Source: Streptococcus sp. LPB0220
Lineage (GTDB): Bacteria; Bacillota; Bacilli; Lactobacillales; Streptococcaceae
Direction: 5' to 3'
Length of the DNA stretch: 64,000 bases
Assembly: GCF_008727815.1 (NCBI RefSeq)
Contig: NZ_CP044230.1
Span: forward strand, 604,001 to 668,000
Shown here: piece by piece, positions 1 through 9,393 of the stretch
Numbering within the stretch: position 1 is the first letter of the stretch
Layout of the letters: every line of letters starts with the position of its first letter
Notes under the pieces: model-generated
Told to the model about the DNA's origin: nothing
The model's database searches: none
What the model saw: only the letters and a program-made list of their open reading frames with translations
Translations under genes and position numbers: made by a program

Positions 1-181
1 GACCTTTGAAGATGTAGCCTTCACAGTTGAACGTGCAGCTGGTGAAGTTTGTGACCGTTGCCGTCGCATCGATCCAACAACGGCTGAACGTCACTACCAT
101 GCAACCATCTGTGATCACTGTGCAAGCATCGTCGAAGAGAACTTTGCGGACGCAGTCGCAGAAGGATTTGAAGCTAAATAA
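1..181 (+). CDS. ileS: Isoleucyl-tRNA synthetase, C-terminal end (partial)
   Basis: Only the last 59 codons are present; the gene enters from the left edge (reading frame from base 2) and stops at 179-181. The peptide has a C-x2-C (CDRC) and a second C-x2-C (CDHC) about 20 residues later, which is the zinc-binding C-terminal domain that bacterial IleRS uses in aminoacylation of tRNA-Ile. The assignment rests on this zinc finger and on the usual streptococcal neighbourhood with the DUF1827 and NUDIX genes. The catalytic domain is outside the window. Confidence 0.8.
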   Translation, partial: TFEDVAFTVERAAGEVCDRCRRIDPTTAERHYHATICDHCASIVEENFADAVAEGFEAK

Positions 182-183
182 AA

Positions 184-228
184 GCCATTAAAAGAAGTTC
201 CATAAAGGAACTTCTTTTTTAATGGCTA
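184..228. terminator. Bidirectional terminator between ileS and DUF1827 gene
   Basis: A 12-bp stem (191-202 with 208-219, loop ATAAA) has A-run and T-run flanks, and a further 7-bp outer pairing AGCCATT/AATGGCT at 184-190 and 222-228. It lies directly after the ileS stop and before the convergent gene, so it can serve both strands. Confidence 0.75.
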
Positions 229-283
229 AAATGGTATAGAGGTTCATCCATTAAGGAAATAAAAAAAGCAAGGCAAATTGGCC

Positions 284-586
284 TTACTTTGTAATTGGAA
301 AGGAAATTTCAATTAGTTTATCGGAGTAGAGGGTTTTAATAGCGGATTGGTCAATGATTTGAAGATCAATCTTACGTTTTAAAAAGAACTCACGAATTTT
401 TTCTACTTCAGTTTCACGAATAGCACGGTGTTTGTTACTGATCAATAATTCATAGTGGGTTGGGGCTTGTGTAAAAACAACATCAGTATTGCCCGCGGAA
501 TAAACCTCGACAAGCAAGGCGTCAGTGCTGGCAAGTTGGCTCTTGACCAGTGCAGCATGACTATTGGTGGTATTAATGAGCTTCAT
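284..586 (-). CDS. DUF1827 family protein
   Basis: A 100-residue cytoplasmic protein with no signal peptide or membrane segment. It resembles the DUF1827 family of streptococci, which has no established function. The ATG at 584-586 is preceded on the minus strand by a strong AGGAGG ribosome site, which supports this start. It lies just downstream of the NUDIX gene on the same strand and may be cotranscribed with it; the gap is 67 bp. The family name is from recall of the sequence and the neighbourhood, not from a search. Confidence 0.6.
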   Translation of the reverse strand: MKLINTTNSHAALVKSQLASTDALLVEVYSAGNTDVVFTQAPTHYELLISNKHRAIRETEVEKIREFFLKRKIDLQIIDQSAIKTLYSDKLIEISFPITK

Positions 587-653
587 ATGAGTTCCTCCTG
601 ACCTCTATCTTCATTTATTATAGCACTTTTTTTTATTTTGTGAAAGAAGTCCT

Positions 654-1103
654 TTAGTTTTTATGGGCAATTTTCCACTGTTCAATGCCCCATTTATGGC
701 TGCCTCGTTTCAGTTTTTCAATCGCTTCCTCTACTGGGAACCAAGAGAGATTGTTAAAATCTTCCAGTGGTTTTTGAGTTTCTGTGTAGTCTACCACTTC
801 ATAAATATAGGCAGGATTGTAGTAGTAGGTATCCCGGTGGCTAGAATAAAAATACTCGTCTGCTTGGCCATAGTATTGCCCTAAAATAGCGGTAAAGCCT
901 AATTCTTCGATTAGTTCCCGTTTCAGAGCTTGCAAGTGATCTTCACCCGCCTCGATTTCTCCGCCGGGCAAGAACCAGGCTCCATTAGGAGCTTGAACGA
1001 GGATGATCTGATCCTTGTCCTTATTGGGAATAACGGCGTAGACACCATAGCGATTGACGTAGGTCACATCTTGTTTTTTTTCACCAAAACTTGGAATGGT
1101 CAT
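654..1103 (-). CDS. NUDIX hydrolase
   Basis: 149 residues. The Nudix box is visible in the middle of the protein: GGEIEAGE, then a spacer, then RELIEELG, matching G-x5-E-x7-REUxEExGU. These residues bind the metal and hydrolyse a nucleoside diphosphate linked to another moiety. The substrate cannot be told from sequence; MutT-like clean-up or nucleotide-sugar hydrolysis are both possible. It shares the minus strand with clpE upstream and the DUF1827 gene downstream, but a repeat element with a terminator hairpin separates it from clpE. An AGAAAAGAG ribosome site precedes the ATG. Confidence 0.8.
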   Translation of the reverse strand: MTIPSFGEKKQDVTYVNRYGVYAVIPNKDKDQIILVQAPNGAWFLPGGEIEAGEDHLQALKRELIEELGFTAILGQYYGQADEYFYSSHRDTYYYNPAYIYEVVDYTETQKPLEDFNNLSWFPVEEAIEKLKRGSHKWGIEQWKIAHKN

Positions 1104-1173
1104 GGTTTTCTCTTTTCTTATTTTTTCATCATTATATCATATTTTTTAGCAAAAATCTGGAGGGAAAAAAGAA

Positions 1174-1348
1174 AGAGGATGGGACAAAAGTCCTAGCCTC
1201 TCAATTATTTTTGGATTGTCGAGCAAGACGCAGTGGTTGAGTGGGCTCTACTACGCTGATTTCATCAGCTTTTACAGCCCTACTCAACTGTGCGGAGGTG
1301 GGACGACGAAATCGAATTCTAACGAATTACCGATTTCTGTCCCACTCT
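1174..1348 (-). repeat. 175-bp 3'-UTR repeat, copy A
   Basis: Full-length copy of a repeat also found at 32161-32336 and 36698-36872, with a short derivative at 44118-44169. On the minus strand it begins 20 bp after the clpE stop. It contains three hairpins: an outer one with arms like AGTGGGAC/GTCCCAC, a long central one with GTTGAGT/ACTCAAC arms, and a terminal one (AGAGGCTAGGAC-like arms) that ends the element. In this copy one base of the terminal stem has changed. Short ORFs that appear in all copies are by-products of the repeat. Confidence 0.85.
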
Positions 1349-1367
1349 CTGAATGTACATTTACTGA

Positions 1368-3626
1368 TTATGCTTCTGACTTCTTTTCAGCCGTCTTGTG
1401 AACAGCTTTGATACTAATATTCCCATTGCTGGTCATGACTGCTTTGAGTTGTTTCTCACTTGGATGTTCCAGGTAATAATCGGTAATGGCATCTTCGATA
1501 TGGTCTTGGATGGTACGACGGAGTGGGCGGGCCCCCATTTTTGGATCGTATCCCAGATCGACCAATTTTTCTTTGACCTTCTCTGTCACATCCAGATGAA
1601 TCTCATTTTGTGCGAGACGTTGATTGACTTCATCCAGCATGAGGGTAACGATTTGGAGAAGGTTTTCTTTTGATAGAGGTTGGAATTCAATGATGCCATC
1701 AAAGCGGTTCATGAATTCAGGGCTAAAGAAGTTACCGAGTTCTCCCAGTACAGAGTTGGTTCGACCTTCGCGAGCAGCTCCAAAACCAACATTGGCCTCA
1801 GCTTTGCCGGTTCCAGCATTAGAGGTCATGATGATAATGGTATCTTTAAAGCTGACGGTACGACCTTGACCATCTGTCAAACGGCCATCATCCAAGACTT
1901 GCAAGAACATGTGCATGACATCTGGATGGGCCTTTTCCACTTCATCCAACAACACGAGGGAGTATGGATTGCGACGGACCTTTTCAGTTAGTTGTCCGGC
2001 TTCATCGTAGCCAACATAGCCCGGAGGAGCTCCGACTAGTTTCGCTACGCTATGTTTTTCCATGTATTCGCTCATATCAAAGCGGATCATATTGTCTGCA
2101 GAGCCAAAGAGCTCGATCGCTAATTGTTTAGACAACTCGGTCTTTCCGACACCAGTTGGTCCGACAAAGAGGAAGCTTCCGATTGGACGGTTAGGCGATC
2201 CTAAGCCGACACGATTGCGTCGAATGGCTTTCGCGATTTTATCTACTGCATCATCTTGACCGATCACATGAGCTTTCAAATCAGAAGCCAGATTGATCAA
2301 TTGAGACTGTTCTTTTTCTTTCAAATCACCAACAGGAATATTGGTCTTTTGTTCAACGATGTGTTCAATCGTTTTTTCACTGATGACAGGAGTTTCCTGA
2401 TCGGTGACATGTTGACCCTGCATTTCCTTGTATTTCGCGATTTGGTCGCGGAAGTAGGCTGCTTTTTCAAAATCTTCTTCGCGCGTCGCTTGGGCTTTGA
2501 GGTTTTCTGCTTCAATCAAGCGCTGGTCGATCACTTTTGGATCCACAAAGTTTAGGGTCAGGTTCATCTTAGACCCCGCTTCATCCAACAAATCAATGGC
2601 CTTGTCTGGCAGGAAGCGATCTTGGATGTAGCGGTTTGAAAGAATAGCTGCCGCTTCGATGGCCCCGTCTGTATAGTGGACGTGGTGGTAGTCTTCGTAT
2701 TTTTTCTGGATGCCCTTGAGGATGGTGATGGTTTCTTCAACCGTTGGTTCATCGACCTTAACGGGCTGCATCCGACGTTCCAAGGCCGCATCTTTTTCAA
2801 TGATACGGTATTCATTGAGGGTAGTAGCCCCAACTAATTGGAGTTCTCCGCGCGCTAAGGCTGGTTTAAGGATATTTCCAGCATCCATATTGCCCTCACC
2901 AGCTGATCCTGCGCCAACAATTTCATGGATTTCGTCGATGAACAGAATAACATCTTCGCGTTGACGAATTTCATCCATTAATTTTTGCATGCGTTCTTCG
3001 AATTGACCACGAATGCCTGTGCCCTGAACGAGGCTCACGACATCTAGGCGGATGACTTCTTTTCCTTGCAATTTATGAGGAACGTCGCCATCGACGATTT
3101 TTTGAGCCAGGCCTTCCACAACAGCAGTTTTTCCGACCCCAGGCTCTCCAATCAGAACCGGATTGTTCTTGGTTCGACGGTTGAGAATTTCGATGACACG
3201 GATAATCTCCTCGTCACGGCCAATGACAGGGTCAATATCCCCTTTGCGGGCAATTTCTGTGACATTGATACCGAACTCTTCTAACAGTCCTTTTGGCTTC
3301 TGAGGGCGTGCTTGACGAGGGTCTTGACCGCCACCACGGTTATTGTTTTGGCCGTAGCCGCCACCTCCATAACTGCCTCCGGATTGAGTTGGAGGGGTTT
3401 GAGGTTCTTGCGGACTTTGGAAGTTTCCAAGGTTATTGAAGAAATCTTCAAAAGGATCTCCAGTGAGTTGGCTCCGTTGGGTCATGCCTTTCAAGAAGCT
3501 GTTATTTGGGTCTGTTTTCATAATTTTATAGCAATTTTGACAGAGGTCTACTTGCTGCTGACGTCCATTTACATTTGTATATAAATGGATGGTTGATTCA
3601 TTTATTTTACAATTTTGACAAAGCAT
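1368..3626 (-). CDS. clpE: Clp protease ATP-binding subunit ClpE
   Basis: 752 residues of the HSP100/Clp AAA+ family, an unfoldase that feeds ClpP. The N-terminus carries a zinc finger (CQNC near residue 3 and CQNC about 26 residues on), the hallmark of ClpE as opposed to ClpC. A Gly/Gln-rich linker follows, then AAA module 1 ([13 protein letters not shown]), a UVR-like middle region and AAA module 2 ([17 protein letters not shown]). Two ATG codons are in phase; the second (3626) is 6 bp from a GAGGT site while the first touches it, so I chose 3626. Expression is likely under CtsR: a heptad direct repeat lies just downstream of the -10 box. Confidence 0.95.
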   Translation of the reverse strand: MLCQNCKINESTIHLYTNVNGRQQQVDLCQNCYKIMKTDPNNSFLKGMTQRSQLTGDPFEDFFNNLGNFQSPQEPQTPPTQSGGSYGGGGYGQNNNRGGGQDPRQARPQKPKGLLEEFGINVTEIARKGDIDPVIGRDEEIIRVIEILNRRTKNNPVLIGEPGVGKTAVVEGLAQKIVDGDVPHKLQGKEVIRLDVVSLVQGTGIRGQFEERMQKLMDEIRQREDVILFIDEIHEIVGAGSAGEGNMDAGNILKPALARGELQLVGATTLNEYRIIEKDAALERRMQPVKVDEPTVEETITILKGIQKKYEDYHHVHYTDGAIEAAAILSNRYIQDRFLPDKAIDLLDEAGSKMNLTLNFVDPKVIDQRLIEAENLKAQATREEDFEKAAYFRDQIAKYKEMQGQHVTDQETPVISEKTIEHIVEQKTNIPVGDLKEKEQSQLINLASDLKAHVIGQDDAVDKIAKAIRRNRVGLGSPNRPIGSFLFVGPTGVGKTELSKQLAIELFGSADNMIRFDMSEYMEKHSVAKLVGAPPGYVGYDEAGQLTEKVRRNPYSLVLLDEVEKAHPDVMHMFLQVLDDGRLTDGQGRTVSFKDTIIIMTSNAGTGKAEANVGFGAAREGRTNSVLGELGNFFSPEFMNRFDGIIEFQPLSKENLLQIVTLMLDEVNQRLAQNEIHLDVTEKVKEKLVDLGYDPKMGARPLRRTIQDHIEDAITDYYLEHPSEKQLKAVMTSNGNISIKAVHKTAEKKSEA

Positions 3627-3687
3627 ATACATACCTCACAGTAGGTTTTTGATGGTTTTCCATCAAGAGACGAGCCTATTTTCAAAA

Positions 3688-3745
3688 GGTCAAAAATAGT
3701 CAAAGATTTATAGTTTCATTATATCAGTATTCTAGAAGTTTGCAA
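3688..3745 (-). promoter_or_regulatory. clpE promoter with CtsR operator
   Basis: Read on the minus strand: -35 TTGCAA (3740-3745), 16-bp spacer, -10 TATAAT (3718-3723). Just downstream lies a heptad direct repeat, GGTCAAA-AAT-AGTCAAA on the plus strand (3688-3704). This equals the CtsR consensus RGTCAAA-N3-RGTCAAA known from Gram-positive heat-shock genes, so binding would block transcription start. Confidence 0.85.
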
Positions 3746-3873
3746 GAATTTGCTACGGAATGTCGCTAAGGATTGAAGAAAGAGCAAATCAATGGAAAAA
3801 TGTGAATTTTTATTGGAAGAGCTTTCTCTTTTATGATAAAATAGGAGAGTAGAAAGTAAAGAGGAGAAATAAA

Positions 3874-4104
3874 ATGGAATCACATTTAGTACGGATTATC
3901 AACCGTTTGGAGACAATGACAAAAGACGGTGGAAACTTGAAACGTAATTTTGAACGTGACGGTGTTGTTGTCGCTGAAGTAGCCTACAACCACAATGAAG
4001 AAGAAGGTTCAACCTTTACACTTCGTGATGTTGAAGCGCGTGAAACCTATACATTTGATAGCATTGATTTAATTGCAATGGAAATTTATGAATTGCTTTA
4101 CTAA
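3874..4104 (+). CDS. DUF1797 / YkuJ-like protein
   Basis: 76 residues, soluble and acidic, without signal or membrane segment. It resembles the DUF1797 family (Bacillus YkuJ), whose role is not established. A GAGGAGAAATAAA ribosome site precedes the ATG, and a TAAAAT -10 box lies at about 3836-3841 with a TTGGAA-like -35 upstream, so it appears to be a single-gene unit. It stands between clpE (divergent) and folD. Confidence 0.7.
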   Translation: MESHLVRIINRLETMTKDGGNLKRNFERDGVVVAEVAYNHNEEEGSTFTLRDVEARETYTFDSIDLIAMEIYELLY

Positions 4105-4221
4105 GCAGCTGTGTGGATGAGTTTGGGGTGGTCTCAAGCTCATTTTTTGTCCATCTGGCTATAGTTTTCGTCTATAAGAAATTCTAATTAGGAACAGTTA
4201 GGTTTGAGAGTTGAAATCTGC

Positions 4222-4227
4222 TATAAT
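4222..4227 (+). promoter_or_regulatory. folD extended -10 promoter
   Basis: TATAAT preceded by TG (TGCTATAAT), an extended -10 element 42 bp before the ATG at 4270. It lies inside the N-terminal extension that a start at 4204 would need, which argues against that start. Confidence 0.6.
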
Positions 4228-4269
4228 AGAGAGGACTATTTTCATTACTTGACTAGAAAGAGAATTGAT

Positions 4270-5124
4270 ATGACGACACTCATTGATGGGAAGGCGCTCG
4301 CTACAAAATTACAGGGTGAGATTGCAGAGAAAACAGCACGATTAAAAGAAGAGACAGGAGTTGTGCCTGGCCTCGTTGTCATCGTGGTAGGAGATAATCC
4401 AGCTAGCAAAATCTATGTAAGAAATAAAGAGCGTTCTGCTATTGCGGCAGGCTTTCGGAGTGAAGTGAGACGACTTCCTGAAAGCATCAGCCAAGCTGAA
4501 TTATTAGAAGTGATCGAACACTACAATCAGGATCCCCTTTGGCATGGGATTTTGGTGCAGTTGCCACTGCCTAAGCATATCGATGCGGATGCAGTCCTTT
4601 TAGCGATTGACCCGGCAAAAGATGTGGATGGCTTTCATCCATTGAATATGGGGCGCTTGTGGGCTGGAAATCCTATTATGGTGCCATCGACCCCCGCTGG
4701 CATCATGGAGATGTTCAAAGAGTACGGGATTGATCTAGAAGGGAAGCGAGCAGTCGTGATTGGTCGTTCCAATATCGTTGGAAAACCAATGGCGCAGTTG
4801 CTCCTCGCCAAAAATGCGACGGTAACCTTGACCCATTCCCGGACCCATCATCTGCCTAAAATTGCTAGAAGAGCAGATATCTTGGTTGTTGCGATCGGTC
4901 GTGCGAAATTTGTAACAGCAGACTTCGTGAAAGAAGGTGCCGTCGTTATTGACGTCGGAATGAATCGCGATGAGAATGGCAAATTGTGTGGGGATGTCGA
5001 TTTTGACTCCGTTGCCCCTTTGGCCAGTCATATTACTCCGGTACCAGGAGGGGTTGGGCCTATGACCGTCACAATGCTGATGGAGCAGACCTACGAAGCA
5101 GCTGTTCGTGCCTTAAAAAAATGA
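4270..5124 (+). CDS. folD: Methylenetetrahydrofolate dehydrogenase / cyclohydrolase
   Basis: 284 residues, bifunctional: it oxidises 5,10-methylene-THF with NADP and hydrolyses the methenyl product to 10-formyl-THF, supplying one-carbon units for purines and fMet. The family signature is visible: an [10 protein letters not shown] segment (catalytic Tyr and Lys), the PLP(L)PKH region, DVDGFHP, and the Rossmann motif [26 protein letters not shown] sits near the C-terminus. A TTG start at 4204 is possible in frame, but a promoter lies inside that extension and known FolD proteins begin near TLIDGKA. The downstream HAD gene starts 4 bp after the stop, so the two are cotranscribed. Confidence 0.95.
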   Translation: MTTLIDGKALATKLQGEIAEKTARLKEETGVVPGLVVIVVGDNPASKIYVRNKERSAIAAGFRSEVRRLPESISQAELLEVIEHYNQDPLWHGILVQLPLPKHIDADAVLLAIDPAKDVDGFHPLNMGRLWAGNPIMVPSTPAGIMEMFKEYGIDLEGKRAVVIGRSNIVGKPMAQLLLAKNATVTLTHSRTHHLPKIARRADILVVAIGRAKFVTADFVKEGAVVIDVGMNRDENGKLCGDVDFDSVAPLASHITPVPGGVGPMTVTMLMEQTYEAAVRALKK

Positions 5125-5128
5125 AAGT

Positions 5129-5911
5129 GTGAACAAGATGAAGTTTGTATTTGATTTAGATGGAACCCTGTCATTCGATGGTGTCACAATCGATGATGAA
5201 ATCAAACAGGTCTTATTGAGAGCAGAAGAATTTGGTCATGAAGTTGCCTTTGCTTCTGCACGTTCTTACCGGGACTGCTTGGGCCTTTTAGGAGATCCAT
5301 TGAGTCAGCAACTCGTGATAGGCTTAAATGGTGGATTGGCCTATCGCCAGGGGCAATTGGTATATGAGGAACAATTGGACAAGGATGTGTATCGGGAAGT
5401 CCTTGGCTTTTGTCGCCATTACAATCTACCATTTTTTGTGGATGATACCTTTGATTATAGCGGACAGATTTTGGAAAAGATTCCTTTTGTTGCGAATGTA
5501 GATCCCCTCAAGAAAGCCCAGTATCGGTCTTTAGAGGAGCTGACAGATCCGATTAAGGTCGTGATCTATATGGGTGGCCATGAGGAGCTCGTGGATGAGA
5601 TCATCGAGCGGATTGAAAAGACAGACAAGGCCCATATCCGCTATCATGCGCATGAAAAATGCATCTATCTCAATCCAGCAGACACGCATAAAGCGACAAC
5701 CGTAGAAGAACTCTGTGGAGAGAATTTCGTGGCTTTTGGCAATGATCAAAATGATATCGAGCTCTTTGAAAAAGCTCTTTATGCAGTTCAGATTGGTGAT
5801 TTTCCAGCCCTTCAGCCTTATGCGGATGATCAATTGGTAGCCAAACAAAATCAACCACAAGCTGTGGCTGCTAAGATCTTGCAAGTCTTCGCAGAATTCA
5901 GAGGAAAATAA
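5129..5911 (+). CDS. Cof-type HAD-superfamily phosphatase
   Basis: 260 residues. Motif I is DLDGTL near the N-terminus (nucleophile and acid Asp), and the C-terminal motif IV is FGNDQNDIEL, typical of the Cof/IIB subfamily that dephosphorylates sugar phosphates or flavin/pyridoxal phosphates. The substrate cannot be deduced. The start is ambiguous: GTG at 5129 or ATG at 5138, both with weak ribosome sites; the gene probably relies on translation from folD, which ends 4 bp earlier. Confidence 0.85.
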   Translation: MNKMKFVFDLDGTLSFDGVTIDDEIKQVLLRAEEFGHEVAFASARSYRDCLGLLGDPLSQQLVIGLNGGLAYRQGQLVYEEQLDKDVYREVLGFCRHYNLPFFVDDTFDYSGQILEKIPFVANVDPLKKAQYRSLEELTDPIKVVIYMGGHEELVDEIIERIEKTDKAHIRYHAHEKCIYLNPADTHKATTVEELCGENFVAFGNDQNDIELFEKALYAVQIGDFPALQPYADDQLVAKQNQPQAVAAKILQVFAEFRGK

Positions 5912-5963
5912 AAGATGGAGGGGGAGTCGTGGCTTCTCCTTTTTCGCTAGAAATGAGGAAGGT

Positions 5964-6842
5964 ATGAAAACAGTTCAGAAAGAAGAGATCCAACGTGTCA
6001 TTGCAAAGCGAGAGGTGAATTCTTATAAGGGAGATTTTGGTCGCCTGCTCTTGATTGGGGGGACTTACCCCTATGGGGGAGCCATCATTATGGCGGCGCT
6101 TGCTGCGGTTCATAGTGGTGCGGGGCTGGTTACTGTAGCAACAGATCCTGATAATCTGACAGCCCTTCATAGCCATCTTCCTGAAGCTATGGGCTTTGAT
6201 TTGGCAGATCACGAACTCCTTTGTGAGCAGCTCCAAAAAGCTAGCGTGATTCTCGTAGGACCGGGCTTAAAGGAAGCAAGAGAAAACCAAGCAATCTTGC
6301 ACATGATTTTTGAACAAGTCTCTAGCCAGCAGGTCTTGATATTAGATGGAGGAGCTATCAGTCTTTTTACAGCCTCTCAGTTTGACCTGCCAGAAGCTCA
6401 GTTGGTCTTTACCCCTCATCAAAAAGAATGGGAAAAACTGTCAGGGATTGATCTTGCAAGCCAGACTAAAGACAAGAGTCGAAGAGCAGTACAGAACTTT
6501 CCTCAAGGGACTGTCATTGTAGAAAAAGGGCCTCACACCCGCATTTGGACAAGTGGGCAAGAAGAGGGCTATCAGCTAGATGTTGGTGGTCCCTATCAGG
6601 CAACAGGGGGGATGGGGGATACCTTGGCAGGGATGATCGCAGGGTTTGCGGGTCAATTTCCACAGGTCAGTCTCTATGAGCGCGTGGTGGTTGCGACCTA
6701 TCTACATTCAGCCATTGCAGAAGACTTGAGCAAGGAGGCCTATGTGGTTCTACCGACGACCATCAGCCAAGAAATCCCCAAATGGATGAAGAAGTGGAGT
6801 GACAATTCAAACGAAAATGTTGAAAATGAAACGTTTTCATGA
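5964..6842 (+). CDS. nnrD: ADP-dependent NAD(P)H-hydrate dehydratase
   Basis: 292 residues, YjeF C-terminal/ribokinase-like fold, repairing the damaged cofactor NAD(P)HX with ADP. Visible motifs are GDFGRLLLIGGT near the N-terminus and a glycine-rich GGPYQATGGMGDTLAGMIAGF stretch (first 20 residues matter), the phosphate-binding and catalytic-Asp loop of the family. It lacks the epimerase (YjeF-N) domain fused in many bacteria. Its last codons overlap an operator half-site for the next gene (6827-6839), so the coding end doubles as regulatory DNA. Confidence 0.9.
   Translation: MKTVQKEEIQRVIAKREVNSYKGDFGRLLLIGGTYPYGGAIIMAALAAVHSGAGLVTVATDPDNLTALHSHLPEAMGFDLADHELLCEQLQKASVILVGPGLKEARENQAILHMIFEQVSSQQVLILDGGAISLFTASQFDLPEAQLVFTPHQKEWEKLSGIDLASQTKDKSRRAVQNFPQGTVIVEKGPHTRIWTSGQEEGYQLDVGGPYQATGGMGDTLAGMIAGFAGQFPQVSLYERVVVATYLHSAIAEDLSKEAYVVLPTTISQEIPKWMKKWSDNSNENVENETFS
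6827..6839. promoter_or_regulatory. LacI-type operator O1 (regulator gene)
   Basis: TGAAACGTTTTCA, a 13-bp near-palindrome within the nnrD 3' end, 30 bp before the regulator ATG. It matches the two perfect TGAAACGTTTCA operators upstream of the lipoprotein gene except for one inserted T. Inferred role: autoregulation of the LacI-family gene at 6869. Confidence 0.7.
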
Positions 6843-6868
6843 TAGTATGGATGAAAGGAGGTGAGAAA

Positions 6869-7864
6869 ATGAATGAGCAAAAAAAATCGATTACGATGAA
6901 AGATGTTGCAGCAGAAGCTGGGGTTAGTGTTGGGACCGTTTCTCGTGTCATCAATAACGAAAAAGGCATTAAAGAGGTGACATTAAAAAAAGTTCAACAA
7001 GCGATTGAAAAACTTTCTTATGTGCCAGATGAATATGCGAGAGGATTAAAAACGAATCGTAGTAATATTATCGCTTTACTTATTCCAACCATTTGGCATC
7101 CATTCTTTTCTGAGTTTGCATATCATGTAGAAAAGGAATTGTTGAAAAATCAATGTAAATTATTGATTTGTAATGCCGATAAAGATGCTCAAAACGAGAT
7201 AGAGTACATAAAATTACTTGAAAAAAATAAGGTAGATGGGATCATTGGGATCACCTATTCAGATATCGATAAGTATATCTCCTCTAATTTACCTTTTGTT
7301 AGTATTGACCGTCATTTTTCTGAAAATGTCTATTACGTAACCTCTGAAAATTATCATGGTGGTCAACTGGCTTGCCGAGAGTTAGTCAAACGAGGTTGCC
7401 AAAATTTAGCATACATTAGTGGTGTGAACAAACATTTGAATGAAACAACGGAACGTGGAAGGGGGTTTAAAGATGAAGCTAAACAGCAAAATACAAAACT
7501 CTGTAGTCTTGAAATGCCAGAACCATTAGATCAAGCAGAAAGACAAATTAAGTCCTTTTTCGAAGCTCATCCTCAGATTGATGGGATTTTTACAGTAAAT
7601 GATTTTATGGCTCTACGTGTTATAAAGGTTTTGACTGAGATGGGAAAAACTCCCCTAGAAGACTATCAAATTATTGGTTTTGATGGATTAAGACCGGCTT
7701 TTGATCAACCGTACTTACTTTCGACCATTGTTCAAGAAATAGCTCAGATGGCCCAAGCGGCAGTAGAATTATTACTCAAATTGATTCGACAAGAAAAAAT
7801 AGAAAAGAATGTGATTAGTTTACCCGTACATTTCTTTGAAGGGGACACTACAAAAAAATTATAA
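6869..7864 (+). CDS. LacI-family transcriptional regulator of the sucrose/FOS operon
   Basis: 331 residues. The N-terminal helix-turn-helix and hinge read MKDVAAEAGVSVGTVSRVINN, the canonical LacI/GalR DNA-binding head, followed by a periplasmic-binding-protein-like effector domain. An in-frame ATG lies at 6839, but AAAGGAGGTGAG sits just before 6869 and the operator lies between them, so 6869 is the start. It is followed on the same strand by the sugar transporter and GH32 genes, and its likely operators are 6827-6839, 7913-7924 and 7969-7980. It corresponds in position to SusR of the pneumococcal sucrose locus; the exact effector is unknown. Confidence 0.9.
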   Translation: MNEQKKSITMKDVAAEAGVSVGTVSRVINNEKGIKEVTLKKVQQAIEKLSYVPDEYARGLKTNRSNIIALLIPTIWHPFFSEFAYHVEKELLKNQCKLLICNADKDAQNEIEYIKLLEKNKVDGIIGITYSDIDKYISSNLPFVSIDRHFSENVYYVTSENYHGGQLACRELVKRGCQNLAYISGVNKHLNETTERGRGFKDEAKQQNTKLCSLEMPEPLDQAERQIKSFFEAHPQIDGIFTVNDFMALRVIKVLTEMGKTPLEDYQIIGFDGLRPAFDQPYLLSTIVQEIAQMAQAAVELLLKLIRQEKIEKNVISLPVHFFEGDTTKKL

Positions 7865-7871
7865 AAAGTGC

Positions 7872-7980
7872 TTGACAAATTATGAAAGCGCTGTTATAAT
7901 TTAGCTATAAAATGAAACGTTTCAAAAAACTCAACTATTTTAGCTTGAGTTAAAAATATAACCAAAAATGAAACGTTTCA
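7872..7980 (+). promoter_or_regulatory. Sugar operon promoter with cre-like site and two operators
   Basis: -35 TTGACA (7872-7877), 17-bp spacer, -10 TATAAT (7895-7900), a near-perfect sigma-A promoter. Inside the spacer TGAAAGCGCT (7883-7892) begins a cre-like site with one mismatch to the consensus in its right part, pointing to CcpA repression. Downstream lie two identical palindromes TGAAACGTTTCA at 7913-7924 and 7969-7980, spaced 56 bp; the second nearly abuts the lipoprotein ribosome site. Confidence 0.85.
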
Positions 7981-7994
7981 AAAAGGAGGACGCT

Positions 7995-9308
7995 ATGCGT
8001 AAAGGTATTAAGTTATCTGTAGTTGCAGCACTATCATTAGGATTGCTTGCAGGATGTGGTGGGGGATCAAAATCCAAAACTGCAAGTTCTTCAAATGAGA
8101 TTAAAGTCTGGGTTCAGTTCTCAGATGAAACAGCTGAGGGAAAAGCTTGGCAACAAGTTGTTGATAATTTCAATAAATCAAAGAAAACGAAATATAAGGT
8201 TGTGACAGAATTTATTCCACGTAGCGGTAGTGGTGGTGGATATGAAGATAAGGTTAATGCCGCTGTTACGACAAATAGTTTACCAGATGTCATTACACTA
8301 GATGGTCCTAATACTGCAGCCTATGCAAAATCAAAAGTGATTGCTCCTTTGGATGATTATCTAAAAGACGATAATATGGATGATGTACTGGACAGTATTA
8401 AACAACAGGGAACTTATGATGGTAAATTTTATGCATTTGGTTATTCAGAATCCAATGTAGGTGTTTACTATAATAAGAAAATGTTTAAAGAAGCAGGGAT
8501 TGACGAAGCTAGTTTACCAACCCTAGAAAAACCATGGACATGGTCTGAGTTTAATGCCATTGCTAAGAAATTAAAAGATCATTTTAACAAACCAGCGATT
8601 GATTTCCGTTTGAATTCAAACGATGAGATGTTGCCATATGCTTACATGCCTCTTATTTGGTCAAATGGTGGATCTGTTGTGAATTCTAAAGGAACAAAAG
8701 CGGAAGGCTACTTCAATAGCAAGGAAAGTGTTGAAGCTGTTCAATTTATTCAAGATCTTGTGAAGGATGGATATACGACAGTTAGTCCTGTTGAAAAAGG
8801 TTTTGAAACCGGTGAATATCCTATGGTTCTGAGCGGTTCTTGGACGATTGCAGACCTACAAACAAATTACAAAGATATTGATTTTGGTATTCTTCCTTAT
8901 CCAGTTTCAGATAAAACGAAGAAATTGGTATCACCTTCAGGTAGTTGGCAATTAGCCGTTACAACAAAATCTGATAAAAAAGAAGCAGCCGCTGAATTTG
9001 TTAAGTTTGCTACAAATACTGAATCTAGTGAAATTCTAAGCTTAGGTAACAGTGTTCTTCCAATCAGAAAATCAACAATTAAAAATATTAAGGACAAAGT
9101 ATCTGAGCCAATGCGTTTCTTGATGGAACAAAATGCTAAAACGGCTCATGCTCGTCCAGTTGTAGTAGCTTATCCACAAGTTTCACGCGCTTTCCAACAA
9201 GCAATGCAAGATATCAGCTATTATAAAGATAATCCAGATGTACAAAAAGTATTAGATGCTCGTGCGAAAGAAATGCAAACAGCAATCGACCAATCTTTAA
9301 ATAAATAG
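7995..9308 (+). CDS. Sugar-binding lipoprotein of ABC transporter
   Basis: 437 residues. A type II signal peptide ends in the lipobox LLAGC, so the mature protein is anchored by its N-terminal cysteine outside the membrane. The rest resembles family 1 sugar-binding proteins (MalE/MsmE/SusX type). An ATG at 7968 is in frame but arises from the operator palindrome; GGAGGACGCT before 7995 decides the start. With the two permeases and the GH32 enzyme downstream the likely substrate is sucrose or short fructo-oligosaccharides. A strong stem-loop follows the gene and probably makes it the most abundant product of the operon. Confidence 0.9.
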   Translation: MRKGIKLSVVAALSLGLLAGCGGGSKSKTASSSNEIKVWVQFSDETAEGKAWQQVVDNFNKSKKTKYKVVTEFIPRSGSGGGYEDKVNAAVTTNSLPDVITLDGPNTAAYAKSKVIAPLDDYLKDDNMDDVLDSIKQQGTYDGKFYAFGYSESNVGVYYNKKMFKEAGIDEASLPTLEKPWTWSEFNAIAKKLKDHFNKPAIDFRLNSNDEMLPYAYMPLIWSNGGSVVNSKGTKAEGYFNSKESVEAVQFIQDLVKDGYTTVSPVEKGFETGEYPMVLSGSWTIADLQTNYKDIDFGILPYPVSDKTKKLVSPSGSWQLAVTTKSDKKEAAAEFVKFATNTESSEILSLGNSVLPIRKSTIKNIKDKVSEPMRFLMEQNAKTAHARPVVVAYPQVSRAFQQAMQDISYYKDNPDVQKVLDARAKEMQTAIDQSLNK

Positions 9309-9320
9309 TTGACATTCAAA

Positions 9321-9358
9321 AAGGTGGAAGGTAAGTTATGGAATGTACCTTCCACCTT
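9321..9358 (+). terminator. Intra-operon stem-loop after the binding protein gene
   Basis: A perfect 13-bp stem (9321-9333 with 9346-9358, 12-nt loop) followed by an AT-rich run. It lies between the lipoprotein gene and the first permease gene, which have no separate promoter that I can see. It can act as a partial terminator or as a 3' mRNA stabiliser. Confidence 0.7.
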
Positions 9359-9393
9359 ATTTTATTTAATAGTTTCATCTTAGGAGACGAACA

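Noticed and set aside
1216..1401. Short ORF beginning MSSKTQWLSG that also occurs on the minus strand at 32105-32425 and 36546-36830
   Set aside because: The shared peptide is just translation of the 175-bp repeat; it has no ribosome site and lies behind other genes in the opposite direction.
4204..4269. N-terminal extension of FolD from a TTG start
   Set aside because: An extended -10 promoter lies inside it and FolD proteins begin at the ATG at 4270.
7968..7994. Nine-residue extension of the sugar-binding lipoprotein
   Set aside because: The ATG is part of the operator palindrome; GGAGG sits before 7995 and the extension would spoil the signal peptide.
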